From positions 1 to 64,000 of the forward strand of contig JAOZUK010000001.1 in the NCBI GenBank assembly GCA_029938715.1: a DNA stretch of 64,000 nucleotides, written 5' to 3'. The notes beneath the pieces are model-generated. The model was not told where the DNA came from and searched no databases. It saw only the letters and a list, made by a program, of their open reading frames with translations. The position numbers were made by a program, and so were the translations under genes. This document shows positions 45,172 through 54,727 of this stretch, piece after piece. How positions within the stretch are numbered: position 1 is the first letter of the stretch; every line of letters begins with the position of its first letter. This stretch comes from Bacteroidales bacterium (GTDB taxonomy: Bacteria; Bacteroidota; Bacteroidia; Bacteroidales; GCA-2748055).

Positions 45172-47478
45172 ATGATAGAGAATCTGGTAATAGTTGAATC
45201 TCCAGCTAAAGCGAAAACCATTGAAAAGTTCCTTGGGAAAGCCTATACCGTAAGATCCAGTTTTGGACACATCAGGGATCTGGCCAAGAAAAATCTGGGA
45301 ATAGATGTGGAGGGTGGTTTTACACCCCAGTATATTGTCCCGGTCGACAAGAAAAAGATAGTTAAGGAGTTAAAAGAGCTTGCATCCAAATCTAATATGG
45401 TATGGCTGGCCACTGATGAGGACCGTGAAGGAGAAGCCATCGCATGGCACCTTTATGAAGAGCTGGGACTTGACAAAGATAAGACGCAAAGGATCGTCTT
45501 CCATGAGATTACCAAAGACGCCATACTTAATGCACTGAACACACCCCGGAATATCGATACCCACCTGGTTAATGCTCAGCAGGCCAGAAGGGTTCTTGAC
45601 CGCCTGGTGGGCTTTGAGCTCTCTCCGCTGTTGTGGAAAAAGGTAAAACCATCCCTCTCCGCTGGCAGGGTACAATCTGTGGCTGTAAAGCTGATCGTAG
45701 AAAAAGAGCGTGAAATTCAAAACTTTGCTTCCAAAAGATACTTTCGTGTGACCGGGTATTTTAATGTTCCGGATAAAACCGGAAATATGACTTCCCTGAA
45801 AGCTGACCTCTCCAAAAGATTTGATACAGTCGAACAGGCCAATGAGTTTCTTTCTGCCTGCCAGAAAAGCGAGTTTACAGTGGACAACATTGAAAAGAAG
45901 CCTCTGAAAAAATCACCGGCTCCACCCTTTACAACCTCAACCCTGCAGCAGGAGGCCAGCAGGAAACTGGGGTTCTCTGTAAATCAGACCATGTCGGTGG
46001 CCCAGCGGCTGTATGAATCGGGAAAGATCACCTACATGAGGACCGACTCTGTAAATCTGTCCAAACTGGCCATCGGAACTGCAGCTCAGCAGATCAAGAA
46101 CTCCTTTGGAGATAAATACCACAAATCGAGAAATTTCACCACCAAGGCAAAAGGTGCACAGGAGGCCCACGAAGCCATCAGGCCCACCTATATGAACAAA
46201 CCCACTGTAGAGGGCAGTAGGCAGGAACAAAGGTTATATGAATTGATATGGAAAAGGACCCTGGCATCGCAAATGAGTGAAGCACAGCTTGAGAAAACCA
46301 CCATCTCTATTGGGATCTCAAAAGCAACTGAGCGTTTTGTAGCTACCGGAGAGGTTCTCAAATTTGATGGTTTCCTGAAAGTCTATATGGAATCATCCGA
46401 TGAAGAGCAGGAAGAGGATACCCGGGGACTGCTCCCGCCGGTCAGCATTAAGGATGTTCTGGAAAGAAAAACCATTGAAGCTACAGAAAAATCGACCCTG
46501 CAACCTCCCCGCTATACAGAGGCCAGCCTGGTGAAAAAGATGGAAGAGCTTGGAATTGGACGTCCCTCCACCTATGCACCTACCATATCGACGGTGCAAA
46601 ACAGAGAATATGTGGTTAAAGAGGACAGACCAGGCAGTCTGCGCGAAATGACCCAGCTTATTTTAAAGGAAGATGCCATAAAAAAGCAGGTAGTGCAGGA
46701 GAAATATGGTTTTGATAAATCTAAACTATTTCCCACCGATATAGGGATTATCGTCAATGATTTTCTGGAGCAGTACTTTCAGAATATCATGGACTTCAAT
46801 TTTACTGCATCTGTGGAGAAGGAGTTTGATGAGATCGCCATTGGAAGTGTGGACTGGCCCAAAATGATCGAGCGTTTTTACAAACCCTTTCATACCAAGG
46901 TGGACTCGGCCACCCAAAACTCTGAACGCTCTAAAGGAGAGAAATTACTTGGAGAAGATCCCGAATCAGGAAAGCCCATCAGCGTGAAGATCGGTCGATT
47001 TGGTCCCATTGCCCAGATTGGCGTAGCCAGTGATGAGGAGAAACCCAGGTTTGCCAGCCTGCTTAAAGGCCAGAGTCTTGAGACCATCACCATCGAAGAG
47101 GCGTTGGAACTTTTCCGTCTACCCCGTGACATTGGTAAGTACGAGGATGAAGATATGGTCATAGCTATTGGGAAATACGGTCCCTATGTGAGACACAAAT
47201 CCAAGTTTTACAGCCTGGACAATACCGATGATCCCTATACCATCAAACCGGAACGTGCCATTGAAATCATACAGGAGAAGCGAACTCAGGAAGAGAACCG
47301 GAACATCAAACAGTTTGATGAAGAACCCGGACTATTGGTTCTGAAAGGCCGCTATGGTCCCTACATATCCTTTAAAAAGAAAAATTACAGGATTCCCAAA
47401 AGCAAAAAGCCCGAAGAGCTGACCCTTGAAGAGTGTCGGGAGATCATCGAAAAGGCAAGTTCCCGGACAAAAAAATAA
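45172..47478 (+). CDS. topA: DNA topoisomerase I
   Basis: A 768-residue type IA topoisomerase relaxing negative supercoils. The TOPRIM domain starts NLVIVESPAKAKTIEKFLG and has WLATDEDREGEAIAWHL, the catalytic tyrosine is in ITYMRTDSVNLS, and GIGRPSTYAPTISTVQNREY follows. Instead of zinc fingers, the C-terminus has repeats of the G-R/K-F/Y-G-P-Y/I kind (IGRFGPIAQIG, IGKYGPYVRHK, KGRYGPYISFK), as is usual in this phylum. Confidence 0.96.
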   Translation: MIENLVIVESPAKAKTIEKFLGKAYTVRSSFGHIRDLAKKNLGIDVEGGFTPQYIVPVDKKKIVKELKELASKSNMVWLATDEDREGEAIAWHLYEELGLDKDKTQRIVFHEITKDAILNALNTPRNIDTHLVNAQQARRVLDRLVGFELSPLLWKKVKPSLSAGRVQSVAVKLIVEKEREIQNFASKRYFRVTGYFNVPDKTGNMTSLKADLSKRFDTVEQANEFLSACQKSEFTVDNIEKKPLKKSPAPPFTTSTLQQEASRKLGFSVNQTMSVAQRLYESGKITYMRTDSVNLSKLAIGTAAQQIKNSFGDKYHKSRNFTTKAKGAQEAHEAIRPTYMNKPTVEGSRQEQRLYELIWKRTLASQMSEAQLEKTTISIGISKATERFVATGEVLKFDGFLKVYMESSDEEQEEDTRGLLPPVSIKDVLERKTIEATEKSTLQPPRYTEASLVKKMEELGIGRPSTYAPTISTVQNREYVVKEDRPGSLREMTQLILKEDAIKKQVVQEKYGFDKSKLFPTDIGIIVNDFLEQYFQNIMDFNFTASVEKEFDEIAIGSVDWPKMIERFYKPFHTKVDSATQNSERSKGEKLLGEDPESGKPISVKIGRFGPIAQIGVASDEEKPRFASLLKGQSLETITIEEALELFRLPRDIGKYEDEDMVIAIGKYGPYVRHKSKFYSLDNTDDPYTIKPERAIEIIQEKRTQEENRNIKQFDEEPGLLVLKGRYGPYISFKKKNYRIPKSKKPEELTLEECREIIEKASSRTKK

Positions 47479-47500
47479 ACCCAAACAAAAGTGTACCCTC

Positions 47501-48676
47501 ATGGATCTGAATGGATATCTCAATCCGGTTAGCCTGGAAAGACCCGAATTTGAATACCTGGAAGGAACAGAATCTTTCAGTCACCATATTTCGGTGCACA
47601 CGCCGGATCACCCCATCAGAGAGCTGGATAAGCACAAGGTCGCTATTATAGGAGTTCCGGTGGATTCCAATGCCTTTATCAGGGGAAGTAAGGATTCCCC
47701 TGATAAGATTCGTAATAAACTTTACCAGTTAAGCAGGATCAACAAGAACCTGAAGATCTATGACCTGGGTAATGTGAAGAACGGTGGATCGGTCAATGAT
47801 ACCTACTATGCCTTGAGAGATATTCTCCTGGAACTTAAGGAGCGTGATATGGTGACTATCATCCTGGGAGGATCTCAGGACCTGTGCCGCGGGGTATTTT
47901 TTGCCCTTGAAAAGCAGGAGGGGCTGCATCAGATACTCACCATAGATTCCATGCTTGACTTCTCCTTCGATAAGCAAACTGTGCACTCTCGTAACTATCT
48001 GAATCAGATACTTCAACCCAACTGCAAATCTCTTTTTGGTTTCACCAATCTGGGACACCAGGCTTATTTTGTGACTGACAATCAGTTGGAGCAACTGGAG
48101 AAATCATACCTGGAAAGCATCCGGCTGGGAGACGCCAGAAAAAACATCAGTGATACCGAGCCTCTGATCCGTGATTCTGAATTTATCAGCATTGACATGG
48201 GTGTTGTAAGGCATTCTGATGCTCCCGGTGCATCTACCCCATCGCCCAACGGTTTCCTTGGTGAAGAATTATGCCAGATTACCCGATATGCAGGGCTTAG
48301 TGAACAGGTCAGGATCCTGGGATTCTTTGAATTGAATCCGGAAAAGGATAGCAATGACCAGACGGCCCACCTGGCAGCCCAATCTGCCTGGTACTTTCTG
48401 GAAGGTCTTTCACATCGCATTTATGAGAATCCACTTCATACTCCGGAGCACATCAAAAAGTTTATTGTAAACCTGAATGCTGCCGGTCATGACATTGTTT
48501 TTCATAAAAGCACACTGTCGGACAGATGGTGGATGGAGATTCCCGTAAAAAATCCTGTCTCAGGATATAACTTTTTTGTTTCATGTGCGTATGAGGATTA
48601 CCGGCAGGCATGTAATGAGGAATTACCTGACCGTTGGTGGCGTTTTTTACACAGACTGGGTAATGAAACTGAATAA
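47501..48676 (+). CDS. Arginase/formimidoylglutamase-fold protein with lost metal ligands
   Basis: A 391-residue ureohydrolase-fold protein. The start at 47501 (MDLNGYLNPVSLE) is taken from where the domain begins; the frame is open 25 codons upstream inside topA. Canonical metal motifs are altered: GGDHS reads GGSQD (123-127, His lost), DAHxD reads DSMLD (149-153, His lost) and SxDxD reads SIDMG (230-234, second Asp lost). With three of six ligands missing it should not bind a dimanganese centre and is probably not a hydrolase. It lies between topA and the type IX secretion core, 175 bp before porP. Confidence 0.8.
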   Translation: MDLNGYLNPVSLERPEFEYLEGTESFSHHISVHTPDHPIRELDKHKVAIIGVPVDSNAFIRGSKDSPDKIRNKLYQLSRINKNLKIYDLGNVKNGGSVNDTYYALRDILLELKERDMVTIILGGSQDLCRGVFFALEKQEGLHQILTIDSMLDFSFDKQTVHSRNYLNQILQPNCKSLFGFTNLGHQAYFVTDNQLEQLEKSYLESIRLGDARKNISDTEPLIRDSEFISIDMGVVRHSDAPGASTPSPNGFLGEELCQITRYAGLSEQVRILGFFELNPEKDSNDQTAHLAAQSAWYFLEGLSHRIYENPLHTPEHIKKFIVNLNAAGHDIVFHKSTLSDRWWMEIPVKNPVSGYNFFVSCAYEDYRQACNEELPDRWWRFLHRLGNETE

Positions 48677-48762
48677 TTTTCGTTTCTAAATCAGATTTGA
48701 ATTAACAGGGGGAGATCAGACGCCCGATTTAAGCCATTAGTTATAAACATTCCTCTGTTAAT

Positions 48763-48770
48763 TATATTTG
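48763..48770 (+). promoter_or_regulatory. -7 box of the porP-gldKLMN operon
   Basis: TATATTTG exactly matches TAnnTTTG. It lies 81 nt before the porP ATG, giving a leader of about 75 nt. TTAG at 48737-48740 is a weak -33 candidate 22 nt upstream. Confidence 0.5.
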
Positions 48771-48851
48771 TGTTGTAGAACAATTTTTGCTTATTTTTAG
48801 GAGTGCTAAAAAAGCTAGAGAAATAAAGCCTTACAGTGAGTTAAGCGGACA

Positions 48852-49790
48852 ATGAAAAGATTGGTGATCATATGTATTTTCGGTGTTGTTTCAGTGAGTC
48901 TTCTGGCTCAGCAGGACCCGAAATTCAGCCAGAATATGTTCCTGGTTCCGGTATATAATCCCGGAGCGGTGGGAAGCACCGATAAGATTTGTCTGGCTGC
49001 CGCTTTCAGAAACCAGTGGGCCGGCCTGCCCGACGCTCCTGTTACCACCACATTTACTGCTAATATGCCGGTTAACTTCCTGGGCAGGTCCCATGGCATC
49101 GGAATTAATTTGATGAATGATAACCTGGCATTTAACAATGACTTCAATATCAGTTTCTCTTATGCATTCAGGATTGATCTGGGTACAGGAAGCCTGGGGA
49201 TCGGGACCAGTTTAGGGCTTGCCAATCAGTCGCTGACACCCTCCTGGAACGGAGCAGATATCATTAAATGGGAAGGCGATGGCGCCATACCACAAACCGG
49301 GGGAAGTGTCTTTGGGTTTGACATGGGACTTGGAGTTTATTACAATACAGACAACCTCTATGTGGGCGCTTCGACCACACACCTGAATCAAACCTCCTTT
49401 GACTATCCAGACGATGTGGCAGAAACAAAACTGATCAGGCATTACTACCTGATGGCAGGATATAACATCCAGCTAACCAATCCCATGTTCGAAATCATGC
49501 CTTCCCTCATGCTTCAGTCAGACGCAAGGTCTCACCATATTTACCTGAATACGAATGTGAGATACAATAAAAGATTCTGGGGAGGAGTTTCTTATTCAGT
49601 TGGGGGTGCCCTCTCGGCTCTGTTAGGAATAGAATTAATGAATGGGATTAAAATAGGATACTCATACGATTTCGAACTTTCCCCAATGATGAAATATAGC
49701 AGCGGTTCTCATGAAATTACGGTTCGATACTGTTTCGATCTCAGTAATGACAGGAGTCCGCAGAAGTATAAGAGTATTAGATTTTTATAA
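48852..49790 (+). CDS. porP: PorP/SprF-family type IX secretion outer-membrane protein
   Basis: A 312-residue outer-membrane barrel with signal peptide MKRLVIICIFGVVSVSLLAQ and the mature start QDPKFSQNMFLVPVYNPGAVG, the hallmark of the PorP/SprF family. Further family features are AFRNQWAGLPDAP and the C-terminal IKIGYSYDFELS. PorP-type proteins anchor type IX secretion or SprB-type adhesins to the outer membrane. It heads the operon whose next four genes encode the gliding/secretion core. Confidence 0.92.
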   Translation: MKRLVIICIFGVVSVSLLAQQDPKFSQNMFLVPVYNPGAVGSTDKICLAAAFRNQWAGLPDAPVTTTFTANMPVNFLGRSHGIGINLMNDNLAFNNDFNISFSYAFRIDLGTGSLGIGTSLGLANQSLTPSWNGADIIKWEGDGAIPQTGGSVFGFDMGLGVYYNTDNLYVGASTTHLNQTSFDYPDDVAETKLIRHYYLMAGYNIQLTNPMFEIMPSLMLQSDARSHHIYLNTNVRYNKRFWGGVSYSVGGALSALLGIELMNGIKIGYSYDFELSPMMKYSSGSHEITVRYCFDLSNDRSPQKYKSIRFL

Positions 49791-49823
49791 AGTTGGTTTT
49801 TTGCATCTATTAAGCATATAGCT

Positions 49824-51209
49824 ATGAGACGATTCGTTTTTTTGATTTTTATTGCTGCCCTCATCGGAAGTTGTAGTTCAAGCGGCAGCGGTGAGCTTGT
49901 AGGGGTTGATGGGAGAAAAGCATATGCCGAACCCGATCCTTTTGGAATGGTTCCGATTCCCACTGGCTCATTTTTGATGGGCCCAAGTGATCAGGATGTG
50001 ACATGGACACAGAACAGCATGTCCAGAACAGTAGCTGTGGATGCATTCTGGATGGACGAAACAGAGATCACGAACAACGAATACCGGCAGTATGTGAACT
50101 GGGTTCGTGATTCCATCATCAGGAAAGAGTTGGCCATGCAGGGCATCGAAGACTTCATCAAGAAAGACGATGAAGAACAACCCTATGAAGACAGGGATGG
50201 AGAACCAGTGATTAACTGGAATGCCTCCATGGACCTTTCCAAGGATAAAGAAGGCAATATCGAGCCCATCATTGAAGATCTTGGTATCTATTACAGTGGC
50301 GCCGACAGGCTCTCCTTCAATGCCAAAGAGCTCAATGTGACAAAGCTCATTTATAACTACTACTGGGTGGACCTTGTACAGGCTTCAAGAGCAGCCAATA
50401 GTTTTCGTCTGGATTACTCCGGTGGCAATACAGATCCGGTGGTTTCATACGGTGGAACTGTAACCAGGCCCAACGGGGAACAGGAGGAAATTACCAGCAG
50501 GGCTTCCTTTGTAAATAAAGATTGGGTGCTTGTGTACCCCGATACCCTGGTATGGGTGAGAGATTTCACCTTCTCCTTTAACGAGCCCATGACCAACATG
50601 TATTTCCGCTCTCCATCCTACGACAACTATCCGGTGGTGGGGATCAGCTGGAAGCAGGCAAGTGCTTTCTGCAACTGGAGAACCAATTTCCTGAACCAGT
50701 CTCTGATTGCAAATGGTCAACCCATCGTTCAAAACTACAGGTTACCCATTGAAGCCGAATGGGAATACGCTGCCAGGGGAGGCTTGGACCACAGCATGTA
50801 TCCGTGGGGAGGTGTTTATCTGAGAAATAAACTGGGTTGCTTTATTGCCAACTTTAAGCCACTACGTGGTAATTACACCGACGACGGTTCCATGTACCCG
50901 GCCAGGGTTGGATATTATGGAGTACCCAATGAATTTGGCCTCTATGACATGGCTGGTAATGTAGCCGAGTGGACCATCACAGCTTATGATCCTTCTGCAT
51001 ATGTATTTTCACACGATATGAACCCCTATTACAATTACAATGCAAAACCTGATGACCCGCCCGTGATGAAGCGCAAGGTGGTCAGGGGTGGATCCTGGAA
51101 AGACATTGCCCGTTACCTGCAGGTCAGTACTCGTGATTATGAGTACCAGGATACAGTAAAATCCTACATTGGATTCAGGTGCGTGCGTTCATATTTAGGT
51201 GATCAATAA
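49824..51209 (+). CDS. gldK: GldK/PorK, type IX secretion ring lipoprotein
   Basis: A 461-residue lipoprotein (lipobox IGSC, Cys17) with a formylglycine-generating-enzyme/sulfatase-modifying (SUMF1) fold: PIPTGSFLMGPSDQD, FWMDETEITNNEYRQYV, PIEAEWEYAARGG, GNVAEWTITAYDP and VVRGGSWKDIARYL. In this secretion role the fold is structural. With GldN it forms the periplasmic ring of the type IX system. 33 bp after porP. Confidence 0.95.
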   Translation: MRRFVFLIFIAALIGSCSSSGSGELVGVDGRKAYAEPDPFGMVPIPTGSFLMGPSDQDVTWTQNSMSRTVAVDAFWMDETEITNNEYRQYVNWVRDSIIRKELAMQGIEDFIKKDDEEQPYEDRDGEPVINWNASMDLSKDKEGNIEPIIEDLGIYYSGADRLSFNAKELNVTKLIYNYYWVDLVQASRAANSFRLDYSGGNTDPVVSYGGTVTRPNGEQEEITSRASFVNKDWVLVYPDTLVWVRDFTFSFNEPMTNMYFRSPSYDNYPVVGISWKQASAFCNWRTNFLNQSLIANGQPIVQNYRLPIEAEWEYAARGGLDHSMYPWGGVYLRNKLGCFIANFKPLRGNYTDDGSMYPARVGYYGVPNEFGLYDMAGNVAEWTITAYDPSAYVFSHDMNPYYNYNAKPDDPPVMKRKVVRGGSWKDIARYLQVSTRDYEYQDTVKSYIGFRCVRSYLGDQ

Positions 51210-51225
51210 TTAAATATTTGATATA

Positions 51226-52188
51226 ATGGGAATTACAGAATTAGTTCAAAGCTCAGGATGGAAGAGTTTTACAGCCAAGCTGTATGGGTTCGGAGCCTCC
51301 ATAGTTATTATTGGTGCCCTCTTTAAAATCCAGCACTGGCCTTTTGCAGGCGCAGCTTTAACCTCGGGGCTTTTGATTGAAGCGGTTATTTTCTTCTTCT
51401 CAGCCTTCGAACCACTCCATGAAGAATTAGACTGGACCCTGGTTTATCCCGAGTTGGCAGGTATGTCGGATCCGGATGAAATTGATGAGTACAAAGAACA
51501 GGCCATTGCAGATCGAAATGTGGGACTACAAAAATTTGATGAACTATTCCAGCAATCTCAGATCAATGCTGAAGATGTGAGAAGTTTAGGTAAGCATCTG
51601 AATACCATCTCGACCACTACCGAAACTATTGGGGATATCACCTCAGCCTCCCTGGTCACCAAGGAGTATTTTGATAAGATGGGTTCTGCGGCACAAAATA
51701 TGGATACCGTTGCAACCGCCTACGGAACTAATACTGGTGAGCTCAATGAATCGGTCAATACCCTGGCAACATCTTACAAGAACACTGCTACGCTGATCGA
51801 TCAGAAAGGCCAGGACATTGCAGATAAGTTTGCCACGTCCAGTGCCAACCTGACCGCCACCTATGAAGCCATGTCGGGTGAGGTGAAGCAGGAACATACC
51901 AGTATTTCTCAAAGCCAGAAGCAATTTAACCAGCAACTTGAGACCTTAAACAAAAACCTTGGAGAGCTGAACTCATCCTATTCCGATCAAGTGAAGGGCA
52001 GCAAGGAACACTTGCAGGGAACTGCCGGAGTTTTCAAAGGGCTGAATGAGATGATTACAAGCCTCCAGACATCGGTGGAAGAGACCCAGAAGTACAAAAG
52101 TGAGATTGTCAAACTTAGCGAAAGTCTTTCTGAGCTTAACAATGTGTATGGCAATATGCTCTCCGCAATGAGCATTAGAAAGAAGTAA
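51226..52188 (+). CDS. gldL: GldL/PorL, type IX secretion motor subunit
   Basis: A 320-residue inner-membrane protein. Two hydrophobic helices (about 20-33 and 41-60) flank KIQHWPF; Glu52 in LLIEAVIFF corresponds to the membrane glutamate thought to conduct protons in the GldL5-GldM2 motor. The long cytoplasmic tail is helical, rich in Gln/Ser/Thr, and coiled-coil-like. 16 bp after gldK. Confidence 0.95.
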   Translation: MGITELVQSSGWKSFTAKLYGFGASIVIIGALFKIQHWPFAGAALTSGLLIEAVIFFFSAFEPLHEELDWTLVYPELAGMSDPDEIDEYKEQAIADRNVGLQKFDELFQQSQINAEDVRSLGKHLNTISTTTETIGDITSASLVTKEYFDKMGSAAQNMDTVATAYGTNTGELNESVNTLATSYKNTATLIDQKGQDIADKFATSSANLTATYEAMSGEVKQEHTSISQSQKQFNQQLETLNKNLGELNSSYSDQVKGSKEHLQGTAGVFKGLNEMITSLQTSVEETQKYKSEIVKLSESLSELNNVYGNMLSAMSIRKK

Positions 52189-52208
52189 TTAACCTTTAAT
52201 CCTGATCT

Positions 52209-53789
52209 ATGGGACACGGTAAAGAATCACCGAGACAAAAAATGATCGGTATGATGTATTTGGTGCTGACCGCAATGTTGGCACTAAATGTATCAAAAGA
52301 GGTGCTTGACGCTTTTACGCTGGTTGATGACGGACTGACTACAACCACACGGAATTTTGCTGCCGAGAACGATGCCTTGTATGCACGAATGGATACTGAG
52401 TATCAGTTGAATCAAAGCAAAGTGGGAGATTGGAAAACCAGGGCAGATGAAGTGAAGGCCCGCTCCAATGAACTCTATGAATTTATCAACCTGTGTAAGA
52501 TTGAGATTGTTCAGGTGAAAGATGAGGAAGCCATTCATGATGGGGAAGTTCGCCTGGCAGATGTTGATATTAAGGACGACACCAACATACCGGGCGAAAT
52601 CATGATAGTGGGCAATAGGGGTGCTGAACTGAAATCTCATGTGGAAGAGTACAGGGAGTTCCTGCTCTCCTATGTGGATGACAAGGAGACCTATGCCACA
52701 ACCATCGAAGCCATTGAAGGAACCCTCAACACGGAAGTTCCCGAACTGGGGCTTCATTCGGGAAGTAAGAAAGGGGCCACCCCCACCTGGGAATCTACCT
52801 ATTTTGAAAACCTTCCCCTTGCATCTGTGATTACGATCCTTTCTAAAATGCAGGGAGATATCCGCAATGTTGAATCTGAGATGCTCGGTTTCCTGCTGGA
52901 CCAGATAGATGCCGGAGATTTCAGTATGAATGTTCTTGAAGCTGTGGTTATTCCAAACTCAAACTATGTTTTTAAGGGTCAGGAATACCGGGCCCAGGTC
53001 TTCCTGGCAGCGTATGATTCCACCAATACTCCCAAGGTGCTTCTTACCAACGGGCAGGAGCTTACTGTAGATGCCGGGAAAGGCATCTACACAACATCCT
53101 CAAATTCCATAGGCATCAAGAAATGGGGAGGAACCATCCAGCTGGAAGATGGGGGCAAAACCATTAGCAAATCCTTCGAAGCATCCTTCGAAGTTGCTGA
53201 AGCCAATGCCACCATATCGGCTACAGGGATGAATGTATTTTACCGCGGTATTGCTAATCCAGTGGCTATCTCGGCAGGTGGTGTAGCAGAGAGGGATGTG
53301 GATGCCAGGATCTCTTCCGGGAATATTTCCAGGAAAAGTCCGGGTGTTTATGAAGTGCTTCCCGGTTTACAGGGAGATAATGCAACCATCAGTGTGTATG
53401 CCAGTGTGGATGGATCCCGTAGATTAATGGGCAACATGGATTTTAGGGTATTGCCCCTACCAACACCCGATGCCATTGTGCAAGGCATCAGGGGATCTGA
53501 AGGTGCACTTACGGTAGGTAAACTCTCCCAGCTTAAGCTTGTGGAGGCCAAAGCCAAAGATTTTGTATTTGAAGTGGACTACGAGATTGTCTCCTTTGAA
53601 GTGGCCTTTATGGGACAGGGAGGGATGTGGAGTACAATGTCTGCCTCCAATGAACGGTTCACCAATCAACAAAAACAGCTGTTTCAGCAGTTAAAAAGCG
53701 GACAGCGGATTATGATAGAAAAAATCAAGGCCTCTGGCCCTGACGGAGTAATTAGAAGTCTTAATAGCATCACCATAACAGTAAGATAA
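52209..53789 (+). CDS. gldM: GldM/PorM, type IX secretion motor shaft
   Basis: A 526-residue protein with a short cytoplasmic start (MGHGKESPRQKMIGMMYLVL), one transmembrane helix (about 12-30), a helical periplasmic domain and beta domains to the end. It forms the rod that links the inner-membrane motor to the GldK/GldN ring. 20 bp after gldL, ends 1 bp before gldN. Confidence 0.95.
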   Translation: MGHGKESPRQKMIGMMYLVLTAMLALNVSKEVLDAFTLVDDGLTTTTRNFAAENDALYARMDTEYQLNQSKVGDWKTRADEVKARSNELYEFINLCKIEIVQVKDEEAIHDGEVRLADVDIKDDTNIPGEIMIVGNRGAELKSHVEEYREFLLSYVDDKETYATTIEAIEGTLNTEVPELGLHSGSKKGATPTWESTYFENLPLASVITILSKMQGDIRNVESEMLGFLLDQIDAGDFSMNVLEAVVIPNSNYVFKGQEYRAQVFLAAYDSTNTPKVLLTNGQELTVDAGKGIYTTSSNSIGIKKWGGTIQLEDGGKTISKSFEASFEVAEANATISATGMNVFYRGIANPVAISAGGVAERDVDARISSGNISRKSPGVYEVLPGLQGDNATISVYASVDGSRRLMGNMDFRVLPLPTPDAIVQGIRGSEGALTVGKLSQLKLVEAKAKDFVFEVDYEIVSFEVAFMGQGGMWSTMSASNERFTNQQKQLFQQLKSGQRIMIEKIKASGPDGVIRSLNSITITVR

Positions 53790-53790
53790 G

Positions 53791-54699
53791 ATGAAGGCAA
53801 GAAGATTTATTTTAGGAGTGGCATTCATGTCATTCGGGGTATTTTCCCTTACGGCTCAAAACCCCAATGTGAATACATCCATGACTCCCGGTAATGCACC
53901 GGTGATCTCATCCTATACACCCTCAACGGATGTATACAAAGCGGAATCGATCATTCCGGAAAAGAAACCGGTTCCCTACAGTTACATCCGAGAAGCAGAT
54001 GTAATGTGGGCCAAGGATGTATGGCGCACCATTGACCTCCGGCACCGCATGAACATGCCGCTTCGTTACCCCCTGGAGGGTTCGATCAGCGATGGTGACA
54101 GATACAGCCTGTTTGGTCTGCTTATGGAGGGAATCAAGACAGAGGAGATTACTCCCTATGAGTGGAATCCCATTACCGGATGGAAAGATCCCTTTGCCAA
54201 AGTGACCAGCCTGGAACAGATCTACATAGCATCAGAAGGAGATACCGTTTACGATGTGGATGGAAACTTTTTAAGGGTGGCACAATCCATGCAAAATGTG
54301 ATGCAGTTTCAACTTCAGGAGCAGTGGTTTTTTGATAAGCAGCACTCTACCATGAAAGTGCGCATTATCGCCCTTGCGCCGGTCTATTATCAGTATTTCA
54401 ACGAATTTGGGGAACCACTGCCCTCACCCAGACCCGGGGTTCCTTTTATTGTGCACTTCCCCCAGTGCCGCAGGCTATTTGCCACTCACGGTGTTTACAA
54501 CCCAAAGAACGATGCCCAGGTAGTCTCCTTTGATGACCTCTTCTTTCAGCGGCGTTTTTCAAGCACAGTGATTGCCGAATCCAATGTCTTCGGGAACCGC
54601 ATGTTAACAGATTATAAAGTGGGTCAGGATATCCTTTTGGAAGCCGAACGGATCAAGAATGATCTGTTTATCATGGAACACGATCTCTGGGAATACTAG
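53791..54699 (+). CDS. gldN: GldN/PorN, type IX secretion ring protein
   Basis: A 302-residue periplasmic protein with signal peptide MKARRFILGVAFMSFGVFSL and the family motifs DVMWAKDVWRTIDLRHRMN, FGLLMEGI and LIALAPVY-like IALAPVYYQYFNEFGE. It partners GldK in the ring. Last gene of the porP-gldKLMN operon, converging on manC. Confidence 0.95.
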   Translation: MKARRFILGVAFMSFGVFSLTAQNPNVNTSMTPGNAPVISSYTPSTDVYKAESIIPEKKPVPYSYIREADVMWAKDVWRTIDLRHRMNMPLRYPLEGSISDGDRYSLFGLLMEGIKTEEITPYEWNPITGWKDPFAKVTSLEQIYIASEGDTVYDVDGNFLRVAQSMQNVMQFQLQEQWFFDKQHSTMKVRIIALAPVYYQYFNEFGEPLPSPRPGVPFIVHFPQCRRLFATHGVYNPKNDAQVVSFDDLFFQRRFSSTVIAESNVFGNRMLTDYKVGQDILLEAERIKNDLFIMEHDLWEY

Positions 54700-54727
54700 A
54701 AAGAACTTGTGTCTCGTCCTGAAGTAG

